From positions 248,001-312,000 of the forward strand of contig CALNYW010000004.1 in assembly GCA_942490985.1 (NCBI GenBank): a DNA stretch of 64,000 bases, given 5' to 3'. The position numbers were made by a program, and so were the translations under genes. How positions within the stretch are numbered: the stretch's first letter is position 1; each line of letters opens with the position of its first letter. The notes beneath the pieces were generated by a model. It searched no databases. It had not been told where the DNA came from and was given only the letters and a program-made list of their open reading frames with translations. This stretch comes from Thiosocius sp942490985 (GTDB taxonomy: Bacteria > Pseudomonadota > Gammaproteobacteria > Chromatiales > Chromatiaceae). Positions 37,641 to 46,024 of this stretch are shown in pieces.

Positions 37641-38288
37641 ATGCCGGGTAGCTTCGTGTCATCGCTGCTATCGTTCCTGGCGTCGCATCTCGTTGTGTTG
37701 ACGCTCAGTGGTTTTTTGTTGGTCGGCGCACATCTTGCCGGTTTGTGGGGTCAAGCCCCTGAGTCGCTCGCGGACAGCGACCCAACCGCTACAGCGACGC
37801 TTCCGCCATCAGTGATCACCCCGCTCGCACCATCTGCCGGGCCGCGGCCTGCGCGTGCCGAAACTAGTGCGCCGCTGGGCGTTCAGTCAGCAAACAAGCA
37901 GCCCGCGTTGATCGGCGGGAGCTTGCCGAACTACCGCCGGGCTGGCGAGACGCCATTCCGACCGGCGCTGTCGGTGACCGAGCCGCAGCCGTCGTGGTCA
38001 GATCGCGAAGTAGTCATTCAACAGGCACGTCGGGCTTTTTGGAACGGCGATTTCGAGGGTGCCGAAACAGCCTACGTCACGCTCATTTCCAAATACCCGG
38101 ATGACGCCGATGCCTTCGGTGAACTGGGCAATCTTTATCAGTCGATGGGAAAGCCTGCTGAAGCGCTGGACGCCTACTATGCCGCAGCGGTCCGTCTTCG
38201 GGCATCGGGAAAGCGCGAAAAACTCAGTGAAGTCATAGACTTGCTTGACACATACAACTACCCTGACACGGACCAGCTGCGTCCCTGA
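37641..38288 (+). CDS. membrane-anchored TPR protein
   Basis: 215 residues. N-terminal membrane helix (HLVVLTLSGFLLVGAHLAGL), then a Pro/Ala-rich linker containing one Phe-Arg-Pro motif (ETPFRPALS) like the secreted neighbours, then TPR repeats (ARRAFWNGDFEGAETAYVTL, then DADAFGELGNLYQSMGKPAE). The TPR part would lie in the periplasm. It ends the unit that starts at 35262. It may link the secreted proteins with ParA; that is inference. Confidence 0.75.
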   Translation: MPGSFVSSLLSFLASHLVVLTLSGFLLVGAHLAGLWGQAPESLADSDPTATATLPPSVITPLAPSAGPRPARAETSAPLGVQSANKQPALIGGSLPNYRRAGETPFRPALSVTEPQPSWSDREVVIQQARRAFWNGDFEGAETAYVTLISKYPDDADAFGELGNLYQSMGKPAEALDAYYAAAVRLRASGKREKLSEVIDLLDTYNYPDTDQLRP

Positions 38289-38361
38289 AAACGCCATTCG
38301 GTCAGTTCCCGGCGGCGCGACATCTGCCTAAGCATAATTTATCATTGTCATCGGTTTATTT

Positions 38362-38390
38362 TATACCTAGGTATATGCTAATCTTATAAT
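38362..38390 (+). promoter_or_regulatory. promoter with a perfect 14 bp palindrome
   Basis: TATACCTAGGTATA (38362-38375) is a perfect palindrome, and TATAAT (38385-38390) lies 17 bp after the palindrome's first six bases, so the palindrome covers the -35 position. The surrounding 60 bp are strongly AT-rich. It precedes the gene at 38423. The factor is unknown. Confidence 0.5.
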
Positions 38391-38422
38391 ATTCCCCAGG
38401 CTAACCAAAACGAGATGCTGCC

Positions 38423-38920
38423 GTGAGCAACACGAACGAGACAACTGAAGCCGCAACCGACCCCGGCGCCGGCTATGCGAGGCTGTCAGAGGTTTTTGAA
38501 TCCAGCGCCCGACGCTGGGAACTCATTGTTTATCCATCCCTATTCGCCTTCATTATCTTGGCGGCCTACGGCTTTTACCTGGTCTACAATCTCGCCAAAG
38601 ACGTGCACTATCTGGCAATCAGCGTCGACACCAATATGACGACGCTGGCCGGCAACATGCAGAACGTATCCGAGAACATGAGCCAATTGACGGCCAATAT
38701 CCGTGCGATGACCGTGACGATGGACTCCATCGACCACAAAGTCGGGACCTTGGAACCAATGCTGGCCAATCTCGACTCGATGGATGGCGCGATCCAATCC
38801 ATGACGCAAGCGACGCACACGATGGGGCAGGCTACCCAGTACATGCAGGCCGATATGGGCCGCTTGAGCTACAGCGTTGGACGGCCGATGTCGTTCATGA
38901 ACGCCTTTATCCCCTGGTAA
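38423..38920 (+). CDS. membrane protein with periplasmic coiled coil, 165 aa
   Basis: Starts at GTG. One membrane helix (LIVYPSLFAFIILAAYGFYL), then about 100 residues of heptad-like repeats rich in Met, Asn, Thr and Ala (TLAGNMQNVSENMSQLTANI). It resembles methyl-accepting-type coiled coils but has no HAMP or signalling domain. No family name can be given. Its own regulated promoter lies upstream. Confidence 0.6.
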   Translation: MSNTNETTEAATDPGAGYARLSEVFESSARRWELIVYPSLFAFIILAAYGFYLVYNLAKDVHYLAISVDTNMTTLAGNMQNVSENMSQLTANIRAMTVTMDSIDHKVGTLEPMLANLDSMDGAIQSMTQATHTMGQATQYMQADMGRLSYSVGRPMSFMNAFIPW

Positions 38921-38998
38921 GCGACCGAGCCTGATTACGCGACATTGCCAGTCGAGTAACGTCCAGTAGGGTCGCGCGATCTGTGCTCGGTCAGGCTG

Positions 38999-41119
38999 TT
39001 ATGCGTCCGAGGTTTGATCGTCTTCGAAGGTGATAACGTTCGAGGGTTCCTGAAGGAAATAACCCTGGATATAGTTGACGCCGACGTTCCACAAGATCGC
39101 CAGGCTGCCGGCGTCTTCTACATTGCTCGCGACGGTCTTGTAACCGGCCTCCTGAAGTCTCGCATTGGCCTGATTCATCTTGGTCTGCTGCTGCGGATTG
39201 CTGCCGAGTTCATTCATGAACTCGGGGGACAGTTTGACAATATCGATATCGAAGTGGCGGAAAAGCGGGTCTTCGGCGTCGACTGCGACAAAGTTATTCA
39301 ACGCGATCCGGCAATTGACCTTACGTAAGCCCTCGATCAGTTGCTTTGCCGGCGCCAGTGCTGCGCGCAGGTCCGATTCGCGGAACTGGAATACCAATGA
39401 TGACCCCTTGGCACGGAATTCACGCAGGCAGTCGACGATCCACAGCAACATCGATTCATCTTCGATGCCGGCTTTCGAAAGGATAATGAAGAAGGCGATT
39501 TTCTTGCCGGTCTTGCGGTGTCTCGCCAACTCCCGAATGGCGTTTCGAACCACCCATCGATCGATCTCGGCCAGTCTTTTCGCATCTTGCGCTGGCGAAA
39601 GAAAGACCTCAGGCACGATCTCTTCGTTGTCCTCGCCGATCATCCGCAGATAGACCGAATAGTTCTCGCGGGTGTCGCCTTGCAGGCTGACGATCGGTTG
39701 GTATTTCAGGCGGAAGCCATCGTTCGCGAGTGCATGGTCAATCTGCTTGGCGATGGCGGCATCGATCTCCGATAGGTGGCCAGTGTCGCGGGGTATGTGG
39801 TCGTTATAGAACACCACGCGGTTGTCGCCTTCCATGCGTGCGATACCCGTGGCACGACAGGATTGATTGATCATTTCGTGCGCGGTCAACGCCTGGTCCT
39901 TGTCAGCACGCGTGACGCCGATCGAATACAGTGGTTTGACCGGTGACTCATGCACGCTCATGAACGCGTGACCGCGCAAGTTGTGGAGACAACGTTCAGC
40001 GATCTCGAGCGCGGGTTCGTCATCGTTGCAAAGGATCATGAAGTCATGATCACCGAAACGCGCCAAGGTGTGCGCCTGTGTCGCTGTTGCAGCCAGAACG
40101 CTCGCGACCTCGGTCAACATCTTTTCCACGCAATCGAAACCGCACGAGTCGCGTAAGTCACGAGAGTTCGTGATGGACAGTTGCACCAGTGAATAGCCTT
40201 GCTCACGGTCAGCCTCCCCAGATACCAACGCATCCAGTCGCTCCATGAAAGCCTGACGATTAAAGAAGCCGGTTTGCACATCGCGGCTGGTCAGCTCCTC
40301 GATCCGTTGCTGCAGCGCCAGATTCTGGCTCTGATCACGAATCACAACCTGGGTGCAATGTTCACCGTCGATGCTTGCCGCCGAAAACTCCATCCGGGCG
40401 GTGAAGTGTTGTCCGTCTTCGGTCACGCAGCTGAACTCAGCACTGTGTCGACCGGTTTGATCCAGTGCACGCAGCGCGCTCTTGAAGTCGCCGCGTGAGT
40501 CATTCTCGATCATGTCCATGATCGGCATACCGTCGAGATCATCGGCTTCTTGGTAACCGAAGAGGTCGAGGTAGGCCTGATTCGTGTTCAGGTACATGCC
40601 CTCGTGGATATAGGCGATAGCGTCACGTGAGCTCTGCACAAGCTGGTTGCTGCGCTGTTCCGCTTCGTCTAACTGGCGGCGCAGGCGTTTGACCTCAGTA
40701 CGCAGTTGTTGCGCCTGATGCTCCCGCCGGACGGCTACGGCGACATGCTTGTCGTGTTTTGTCTTGATCAGGTCTTGTACGCTCTGGGTCAAGACCGCAT
40801 CGCGATGCTCCGATGGGTCCCCCGCGATCACGATAATGCTGGCGGTTGGATTATTGGCCCTGATCTTGGTGATAACTTCGAGATAAGGTGCTGTTTCGCT
40901 GTCGGCATTCACGAGCGCGACGCGACAGCGGTCTCCTGCCAGGTGCTGATCGAGTGTATCGGCCGACTCGGCGAGTTTGACGTGTGCCGCCTGTCCTTGG
41001 TTGCGGAGCGCATTGGCAAATGTGTCTGCGACGGCGAGGGGGCATCCGACGACCAGCATCTCGACTGGCGTCCCGGTTTCGTCATCAAAGGCGAGAATTG
41101 CTGCCGTCTGCGCTGTCAT
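38999..41119 (-). CDS. fimX: FimX-like degenerate GGDEF/EAL protein
   Basis: 706 residues from ATG 41119. Order: receiver-like domain without a good phospho-acceptor (residues 1-110), coiled linker, PAS domain (YIHEGMYLNTNQAYLDLFGY), degenerate GGDEF (ARFGDHDFMIL in place of GGDEF) and degenerate EAL (YQPIVSLQGDTRENYSVYLR in place of E-x-L-x-R). This is the P. aeruginosa FimX layout: a c-di-GMP receptor that promotes type IV pilus assembly. The C-terminal IQGYFLQEP is retained. The upstream gene matches the usual neighbour. Confidence 0.85.
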   Translation of the reverse strand: MTAQTAAILAFDDETGTPVEMLVVGCPLAVADTFANALRNQGQAAHVKLAESADTLDQHLAGDRCRVALVNADSETAPYLEVITKIRANNPTASIIVIAGDPSEHRDAVLTQSVQDLIKTKHDKHVAVAVRREHQAQQLRTEVKRLRRQLDEAEQRSNQLVQSSRDAIAYIHEGMYLNTNQAYLDLFGYQEADDLDGMPIMDMIENDSRGDFKSALRALDQTGRHSAEFSCVTEDGQHFTARMEFSAASIDGEHCTQVVIRDQSQNLALQQRIEELTSRDVQTGFFNRQAFMERLDALVSGEADREQGYSLVQLSITNSRDLRDSCGFDCVEKMLTEVASVLAATATQAHTLARFGDHDFMILCNDDEPALEIAERCLHNLRGHAFMSVHESPVKPLYSIGVTRADKDQALTAHEMINQSCRATGIARMEGDNRVVFYNDHIPRDTGHLSEIDAAIAKQIDHALANDGFRLKYQPIVSLQGDTRENYSVYLRMIGEDNEEIVPEVFLSPAQDAKRLAEIDRWVVRNAIRELARHRKTGKKIAFFIILSKAGIEDESMLLWIVDCLREFRAKGSSLVFQFRESDLRAALAPAKQLIEGLRKVNCRIALNNFVAVDAEDPLFRHFDIDIVKLSPEFMNELGSNPQQQTKMNQANARLQEAGYKTVASNVEDAGSLAILWNVGVNYIQGYFLQEPSNVITFEDDQTSDA

Positions 41120-41162
41120 ATGTTTGGGTCCATGATGATTGCCTGCTGCCGCCAGAGGCCGA

Positions 41163-43106
41163 CTAGAGGGTTCCCCATAAATCGTTGAAGTCGTCGGCCT
41201 GAGAATTGCTGGTCTCGTCTTCATCCTGTTGCGTTCGGACGAACTCGAACAGGTAACGTGCGAAGGCGCTACTGAACTCGACCAGTCGGGTCAGCCGAAT
41301 CAATTGCTCACGGTCACCGAGCGTCAACACCAATTCAACGCCGGTCTGCAGATTCATGGCGCTCATGATCAGGCTCGCCGTGGCGTTGGCGGCTTCGTCA
41401 GTATCGTTGATTATCAGACACTTGAAGACCGGGCCACGCCTGCGCGGCTTCTCTGCATCAGCCTCGTGGACCTCGCCTGCCTCGCAGCGGGTCGAGATTA
41501 TTTCCAAGCCGAGATTGAGATGTTCGTCCGGCAGTTGCTGCATCCAGCGCACAACGCCGAGACCGTACTTGCGCGGATCGGCAGGAGACTCCACGCCGAT
41601 CAGTTCGCCAATCTTCACCCGCGGTATCTGCTCGCCTTTCCAACGAATGCAATAGCCTCCCGCGCTCTCATTGATCGTGTTGACCGGGTGGCTGTCGCCT
41701 TTGCTTTGCGGTGACTGCTCTTTTTCTGCAGCGGGTACGGAGGCGTTCGAACGGGTTGCAAAAGCACGGAGCTGAGACGCGGGTTCGCTGATGTTGTCGG
41801 ACGATAATCGACTGTCGTTGAACAATGAATCCGATATCAAGTCGCTATCGAGTGGCGCGAGGGAAACGTTTTCGAGACTGCCAGAGGTCCAGTCGATTTT
41901 CGCCCGTGCTCGCGCCTGCGCGCTGGGATCCTCATCCTCGAGCGTGAATAGTTCGGCCGCAGCCCGCGGGTATGGCGGTTTGTCTTCGGCGTACAGGTTC
42001 GCATGTATTGCATGCATTCCGGCTACGACGTGCAAATCAAAGTTCAGCTTGGTGCGCACGTAGCGGCGGTCTGGCGGGCGACTCCAGGCCATAATCAACA
42101 GACGCAGGAAGGGCCGTGTGATTTCCTGGCGACCTGACTGGATCGCGCTGCGGTTGTCCCAGGGGGCCTGTTCAAAATCGCTGCGGAGCTTTTTCAGCAG
42201 GTTGCGCACATCCAGAATTGCCATGCGCTTACCGGGCATTGGTGTGCGCAAGGAGTTATGCATCGGTGCCGAGTCTGTCCATAAGTCCACGTTGAAGCGA
42301 CCCAAGCTGGTGCCTCCGTCGTCATCTTCGAGGATGGTGGTGTGCGTTGCCCAGTCCTCCAACTTTGCGAACAAAAGCTTGGCGTGGCTTTGTCTCAAGC
42401 GATGTGGCGTCGCACTCGCGAACAACATGAGGCCCTTGAAAAGGTCCTCAATACTGATATTGGAGCCGCCCGAGCGCGTGTCGTCTGCTTTGACCGGCAC
42501 CCGGTGAATCTGGTTTTGCGATGCATAGGCGTAGATCGCGTTGATTTCCCGCCAGGTACCGTCGGGCCAGCTCGAATAGACCAGGGCGTTTTGCAGCAGC
42601 GTCTGGCCGAGATAGAACAAGGCGCGGTGCAGCGTGATGACCAACAGTCGACGGTCGAACTGGTTGCTGTCGCCACTGATTATCCGCTCGATAACGATCT
42701 TGTACGAGATCGCCATCTCGCGATCCAACTCGCGGGAGAGGGCGGCGGTTTTTTGCCCTTTGGCTGACAGTGGGAGGCCCGTTTCGACGTAATGTTTCTG
42801 TAAGTTGCTAATGATGTACTCGACCGGTGGTCGAAATTTCTCGACAGTTTTAGCGCGCAGCAGATCAGGAATCTCGGTTCGATTGAACTCGACCAGGGTA
42901 CTGTAGACCTGACGCGCGGTTTCGCCGATGTTCGCCATCGGCAAGGCCTCGAACCATCGCTCCGTCTGTTTCGGATCGAGTAAAAAATTGTTGGCTTTGG
43001 CCGCCGCCTGTTGCGGGATCAGCAGCCCGAGTAATGGTCGCGGCGTGGCATCGGCCGCACCTTTCGGTGCAGACGGAGTCGTCGATTTGTCGCCAGATTC
43101 GTTCAA
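41163..43106 (-). CDS. PilZ-like protein upstream of fimX
   Basis: 647 residues. The N-terminal 400 or so have no named domain; a C-terminal PilZ-like segment appears around GYCIRWKGEQIPRVKIGELI. The same gene pair occurs in Pseudomonas (PA4958 and fimX, from memory). It is probably involved in twitching motility or c-di-GMP signalling. The stop is 43 bp before the FimX start, giving a likely operon. A basic and acidic linker lies near residues 410-500. Confidence 0.7.
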   Translation of the reverse strand: MNESGDKSTTPSAPKGAADATPRPLLGLLIPQQAAAKANNFLLDPKQTERWFEALPMANIGETARQVYSTLVEFNRTEIPDLLRAKTVEKFRPPVEYIISNLQKHYVETGLPLSAKGQKTAALSRELDREMAISYKIVIERIISGDSNQFDRRLLVITLHRALFYLGQTLLQNALVYSSWPDGTWREINAIYAYASQNQIHRVPVKADDTRSGGSNISIEDLFKGLMLFASATPHRLRQSHAKLLFAKLEDWATHTTILEDDDGGTSLGRFNVDLWTDSAPMHNSLRTPMPGKRMAILDVRNLLKKLRSDFEQAPWDNRSAIQSGRQEITRPFLRLLIMAWSRPPDRRYVRTKLNFDLHVVAGMHAIHANLYAEDKPPYPRAAAELFTLEDEDPSAQARARAKIDWTSGSLENVSLAPLDSDLISDSLFNDSRLSSDNISEPASQLRAFATRSNASVPAAEKEQSPQSKGDSHPVNTINESAGGYCIRWKGEQIPRVKIGELIGVESPADPRKYGLGVVRWMQQLPDEHLNLGLEIISTRCEAGEVHEADAEKPRRRGPVFKCLIINDTDEAANATASLIMSAMNLQTGVELVLTLGDREQLIRLTRLVEFSSAFARYLFEFVRTQQDEDETSNSQADDFNDLWGTL

Positions 43107-43251
43107 CTTAGGCCGCCAATCCTCGGTAGTCTGCTCTGTTTCATAAGCTCGCCAATCCGCTCAGACGAGTGGGTTGCGGATACACACCCCCGAACACCCA
43201 GCGTCATTCTAGCGAGTCCGTTGACGCAAGGGCAGTTGGTCGTTGGACCGG

Positions 43252-44262
43252 TCAGCCGTCACCGACCGGTCGCTTGCTGGGCTCATGCGCGATTTCGCAG
43301 ACCAGCCGCGGCACCAGATAGCCTGGCAAGCGACTGCGGATTGCGCGAATCAGCCCCTGGGCTTCAATTTCCGCGACGTCGAAGTGGGCCGCCCCGGCTA
43401 CCGCATCCAAGAGATGCAGGTAGTACGGCAACACACCGAGGTCGAACAGCCTTTTGCTCAGCGTCACAAGGGTATCGGCATCATCGTTCACGGACTTGAG
43501 CAATACTGACTGATTGAGCAGGGTGCCGCCTGACACCCGCAATAGCGCGAGCGCCCGCTGCAGCGAGGGTGACAGCTCATTGGGGTGGTTTGTGTGTATC
43601 ACCCAGACAACCGGAAGCCGCTGGTCGGCAAAAATCTCGACTAAATCTGTCGTGATCCGGCTCGGCAAAACGACCGGCAGCCGTGTGTGTATCCGGAGCC
43701 GCCGGAGTGAGGTGACCCGCTGCAGGCTAGCCAGCAGCTCGCCCAATCGCCGATCGGACAGCATCAGTGGATCGCCGCCGCTGAGAATCAATTCATCAAC
43801 GTCGGGCATCTCGGTCAGTGCGGCCGCCACCGAATCCCAGCGCATTCGCGGTGATTGCTCGTCGTATGGGAAATGCCGTCTAAAACAATACCGGCAGTGG
43901 ATCGCGCAGGCGCCCGTCGTGATCAGTAGCGCCCTTCCCTGGTATTTCTGCAACAGGCCATTACCCCGCACGGCGTCGAGGTCACCCACCGGGTCGATAC
44001 TGAACCGTCCTGTCACCTCGTTCTCCGCCTGGGTGCTCAACACCTGGCGCAACAGGGGGTCGGTTGGGTCGCCCGGGCGCATCAAGTCAACGAAATAGCG
44101 GGGCACGCGAACAGGAAACCGTTGGTCTTCGGAAAGCGATGATGCGATTGGGTCATCGGCCAGCCCGAGATGCCGGAGTAGTTGGGTCGGCGATCGAAAG
44201 GCGTCGGCCAGCGCCTCTTGCCAGGGCTCGGTTTCCAGTGGGACAGGTGAAGTTGTTATCAT
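43252..44262 (-). CDS. epmB: EF-P beta-lysylation protein, lysine 2,3-aminomutase
   Basis: 336 residues from ATG 44262 (MITTSPVPL). Radical SAM cluster CAIHCRYCFRRHFPY, the SAM-binding GGDPLML and PLP-site region near the C-terminus (PYYLHLLDAVAGAAHFDV). EpmB makes beta-lysine used by EpmA to modify EF-P. It is divergent from efp with only 38 bp between start codons, so each promoter must lie partly within the other gene's region. Confidence 0.93.
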   Translation of the reverse strand: MITTSPVPLETEPWQEALADAFRSPTQLLRHLGLADDPIASSLSEDQRFPVRVPRYFVDLMRPGDPTDPLLRQVLSTQAENEVTGRFSIDPVGDLDAVRGNGLLQKYQGRALLITTGACAIHCRYCFRRHFPYDEQSPRMRWDSVAAALTEMPDVDELILSGGDPLMLSDRRLGELLASLQRVTSLRRLRIHTRLPVVLPSRITTDLVEIFADQRLPVVWVIHTNHPNELSPSLQRALALLRVSGGTLLNQSVLLKSVNDDADTLVTLSKRLFDLGVLPYYLHLLDAVAGAAHFDVAEIEAQGLIRAIRSRLPGYLVPRLVCEIAHEPSKRPVGDG

Positions 44263-44300
44263 TACCGGCTTTGGTTGCTCTGTGGACTGATGAGGATCGG

Positions 44301-44873
44301 ATGGCAACATACAACACCAACGAATTTCGTGGCGGCCTGAAGCTTTTGCTGGACGGCGATCCCTGCACGATCATTGAAAACGAATTCGTCAAGCCAGGCA
44401 AAGGCCAGGCATTCAGCCGGGTCAAGATCCGCAACCTGAAGACCGGCCGTGTGCTGGAGAAGACCTTCAGGTCGGGCGAATCCGTCGAGGCGGCCGATGT
44501 CATCGATCGTGATCTGCAGTATTTGTACAGTGATGGCGAATTCTGGCACTTCATGGATGGTGAAACCTTTGAGCAGTACCAAGCCGACGAGCCCGCAATT
44601 GGGGATGCCGTGAAGTGGATCAAGGACCAGGATGTCTGCACTGTCACCCTCTGGAACGGTTCACCAATCGCCGTCGAAGCCCCGAACTTTGTCGTTCTGG
44701 AAATCACCGAGACAGATCCCGGGCTCAAAGGTGATACATCCGGAGGAGGCGGCAAGCCGGCGACCTTGGAAACCGGCGCCGTCGTGCGCGTGCCGCTGTT
44801 TATCCAGACCGGCGAGAAAATCAAGGTCGATACCCGGACCGGCGACTATGTCAGCCGGGTCAAGGACGACTGA
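44301..44873 (+). CDS. efp: elongation factor P
   Basis: 190 residues. Three OB-like domains; the modified lysine lies in EFVKPGKGQAFSRVK (K34 of the family, in PGKGQA), and the end is TGDYVSRVKDD. EF-P rescues ribosomes at polyproline. The modification genes epmB and epmA lie on either side, so this EF-P is beta-lysylated. The start at 44301 is preceded by GAGGATCGG. The earlier open frame overlaps epmB and is ignored. Confidence 0.97.
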   Translation: MATYNTNEFRGGLKLLLDGDPCTIIENEFVKPGKGQAFSRVKIRNLKTGRVLEKTFRSGESVEAADVIDRDLQYLYSDGEFWHFMDGETFEQYQADEPAIGDAVKWIKDQDVCTVTLWNGSPIAVEAPNFVVLEITETDPGLKGDTSGGGGKPATLETGAVVRVPLFIQTGEKIKVDTRTGDYVSRVKDD

Positions 44874-44877
44874 CTGC

Positions 44878-45852
44878 TTGAATGCCGATTGGCGGCCGGG
44901 AGCGGATCGGGCGGCGTTACTGGCGCGCGCGGAGATGCTTGCCGCTGTGCGCGACTTTTTCGCGCGGGCGGGCGTTCTCGAGGTAGAAACGCCACTCGCC
45001 TGCCGAACCGCCGGTACCGATCCTCAACTGACGCCGATCATGGCCCGGTACACCGGGCCTGGCGCGCCCAACGGCCTACGGTTGTACCTGCAAACCTCCC
45101 CTGAGTTCGCGATGAAGCGTTTGCTCGCGGCGGGTAGTGGGCCGATCTACCAGATCTGCAAGGCCTTTCGTGACGGCGAGGCCGGTCGTTTGCACAACCC
45201 CGAGTTCAGCCTGCTGGAGTGGTATCGGCCGGGGTTCGATCTGGTGCAGATGATCGACGACGTGGCGCAGGTGTTGCGGATCGGTCTGGGTCAGCCCGAC
45301 CTGGCGGTCAAAACGTCTCACTATGCGGACCTGTTTCGGGAGCAACTGGCGGTTGACGTGTTCTCGGCATCGACCGCCGAGCTACGCACGGTTGCAGTGG
45401 CGCATCTTGTACTTGGCGCAGAGGGCATGGACTTGGATCGCGACGGCTGGCTGGACCTACTGCTGAGCCATTTGATCCAACCCAAGCTCGGCGACACGGC
45501 ACTGCAATTCGTTACCGATTATCCGGCTACGCAGGCGGCATTGGCGCAGGTGAGTCCGGATGGGCAGACGGCCGCGCGCTTCGAGGCCTTTTTTCACGGC
45601 ATCGAATTGGCCAACGGCTATTTCGAGTTGACCGATGCCGACGAGCAGGCGGGACGGTTCGAGGCAGATAACTGCGCGCGGCGTCGTCATCGCTTGGCCG
45701 CAGTGCCGGCCGATCGGCGGTTGCTGGCGGCGCTCGATTATGGGGTGCCCAGCTGCGCCGGTGTGGCCGTCGGTCTTGACCGGGTCTTGATGCTGCGATT
45801 GCAGCAGACATCGCTCGACGACGTGATGAGTTTTTCGTTCGAGCGTTGTTAG
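44878..45852 (+). CDS. epmA: EF-P lysine ligase (EpmA/GenX)
   Basis: 324 residues from a TTG five bases after the efp stop, with AAGGA inside the efp end; E. coli EpmA has 325. It is the lysyl-tRNA synthetase catalytic core without the anticodon domain: motif 2 FRDGEAGRLHNPEFSLLEWY and motif 3 GVAVGLDRVLMLRL. It attaches beta-lysine to EF-P K34. The longer open frame within efp is rejected. An efp-epmA operon is likely. Confidence 0.92.
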   Translation: MNADWRPGADRAALLARAEMLAAVRDFFARAGVLEVETPLACRTAGTDPQLTPIMARYTGPGAPNGLRLYLQTSPEFAMKRLLAAGSGPIYQICKAFRDGEAGRLHNPEFSLLEWYRPGFDLVQMIDDVAQVLRIGLGQPDLAVKTSHYADLFREQLAVDVFSASTAELRTVAVAHLVLGAEGMDLDRDGWLDLLLSHLIQPKLGDTALQFVTDYPATQAALAQVSPDGQTAARFEAFFHGIELANGYFELTDADEQAGRFEADNCARRRHRLAAVPADRRLLAALDYGVPSCAGVAVGLDRVLMLRLQQTSLDDVMSFSFERC

Positions 45853-46024
45853 CGGCCCCAGTCGACCAATAGGTTCACCCGCCCTTGATCGGGCGCAGCC
45901 AAGTTTGCGCGGTGAACGTTTATGCTGAACAGGGATTAACGGCGGGATTGCGAGTCACGGTCGACCGAATCCGCCGAGACCGACAAGATCGAATACTTTT
46001 TGCGTTTGAGGGGGAATCGCGTCG

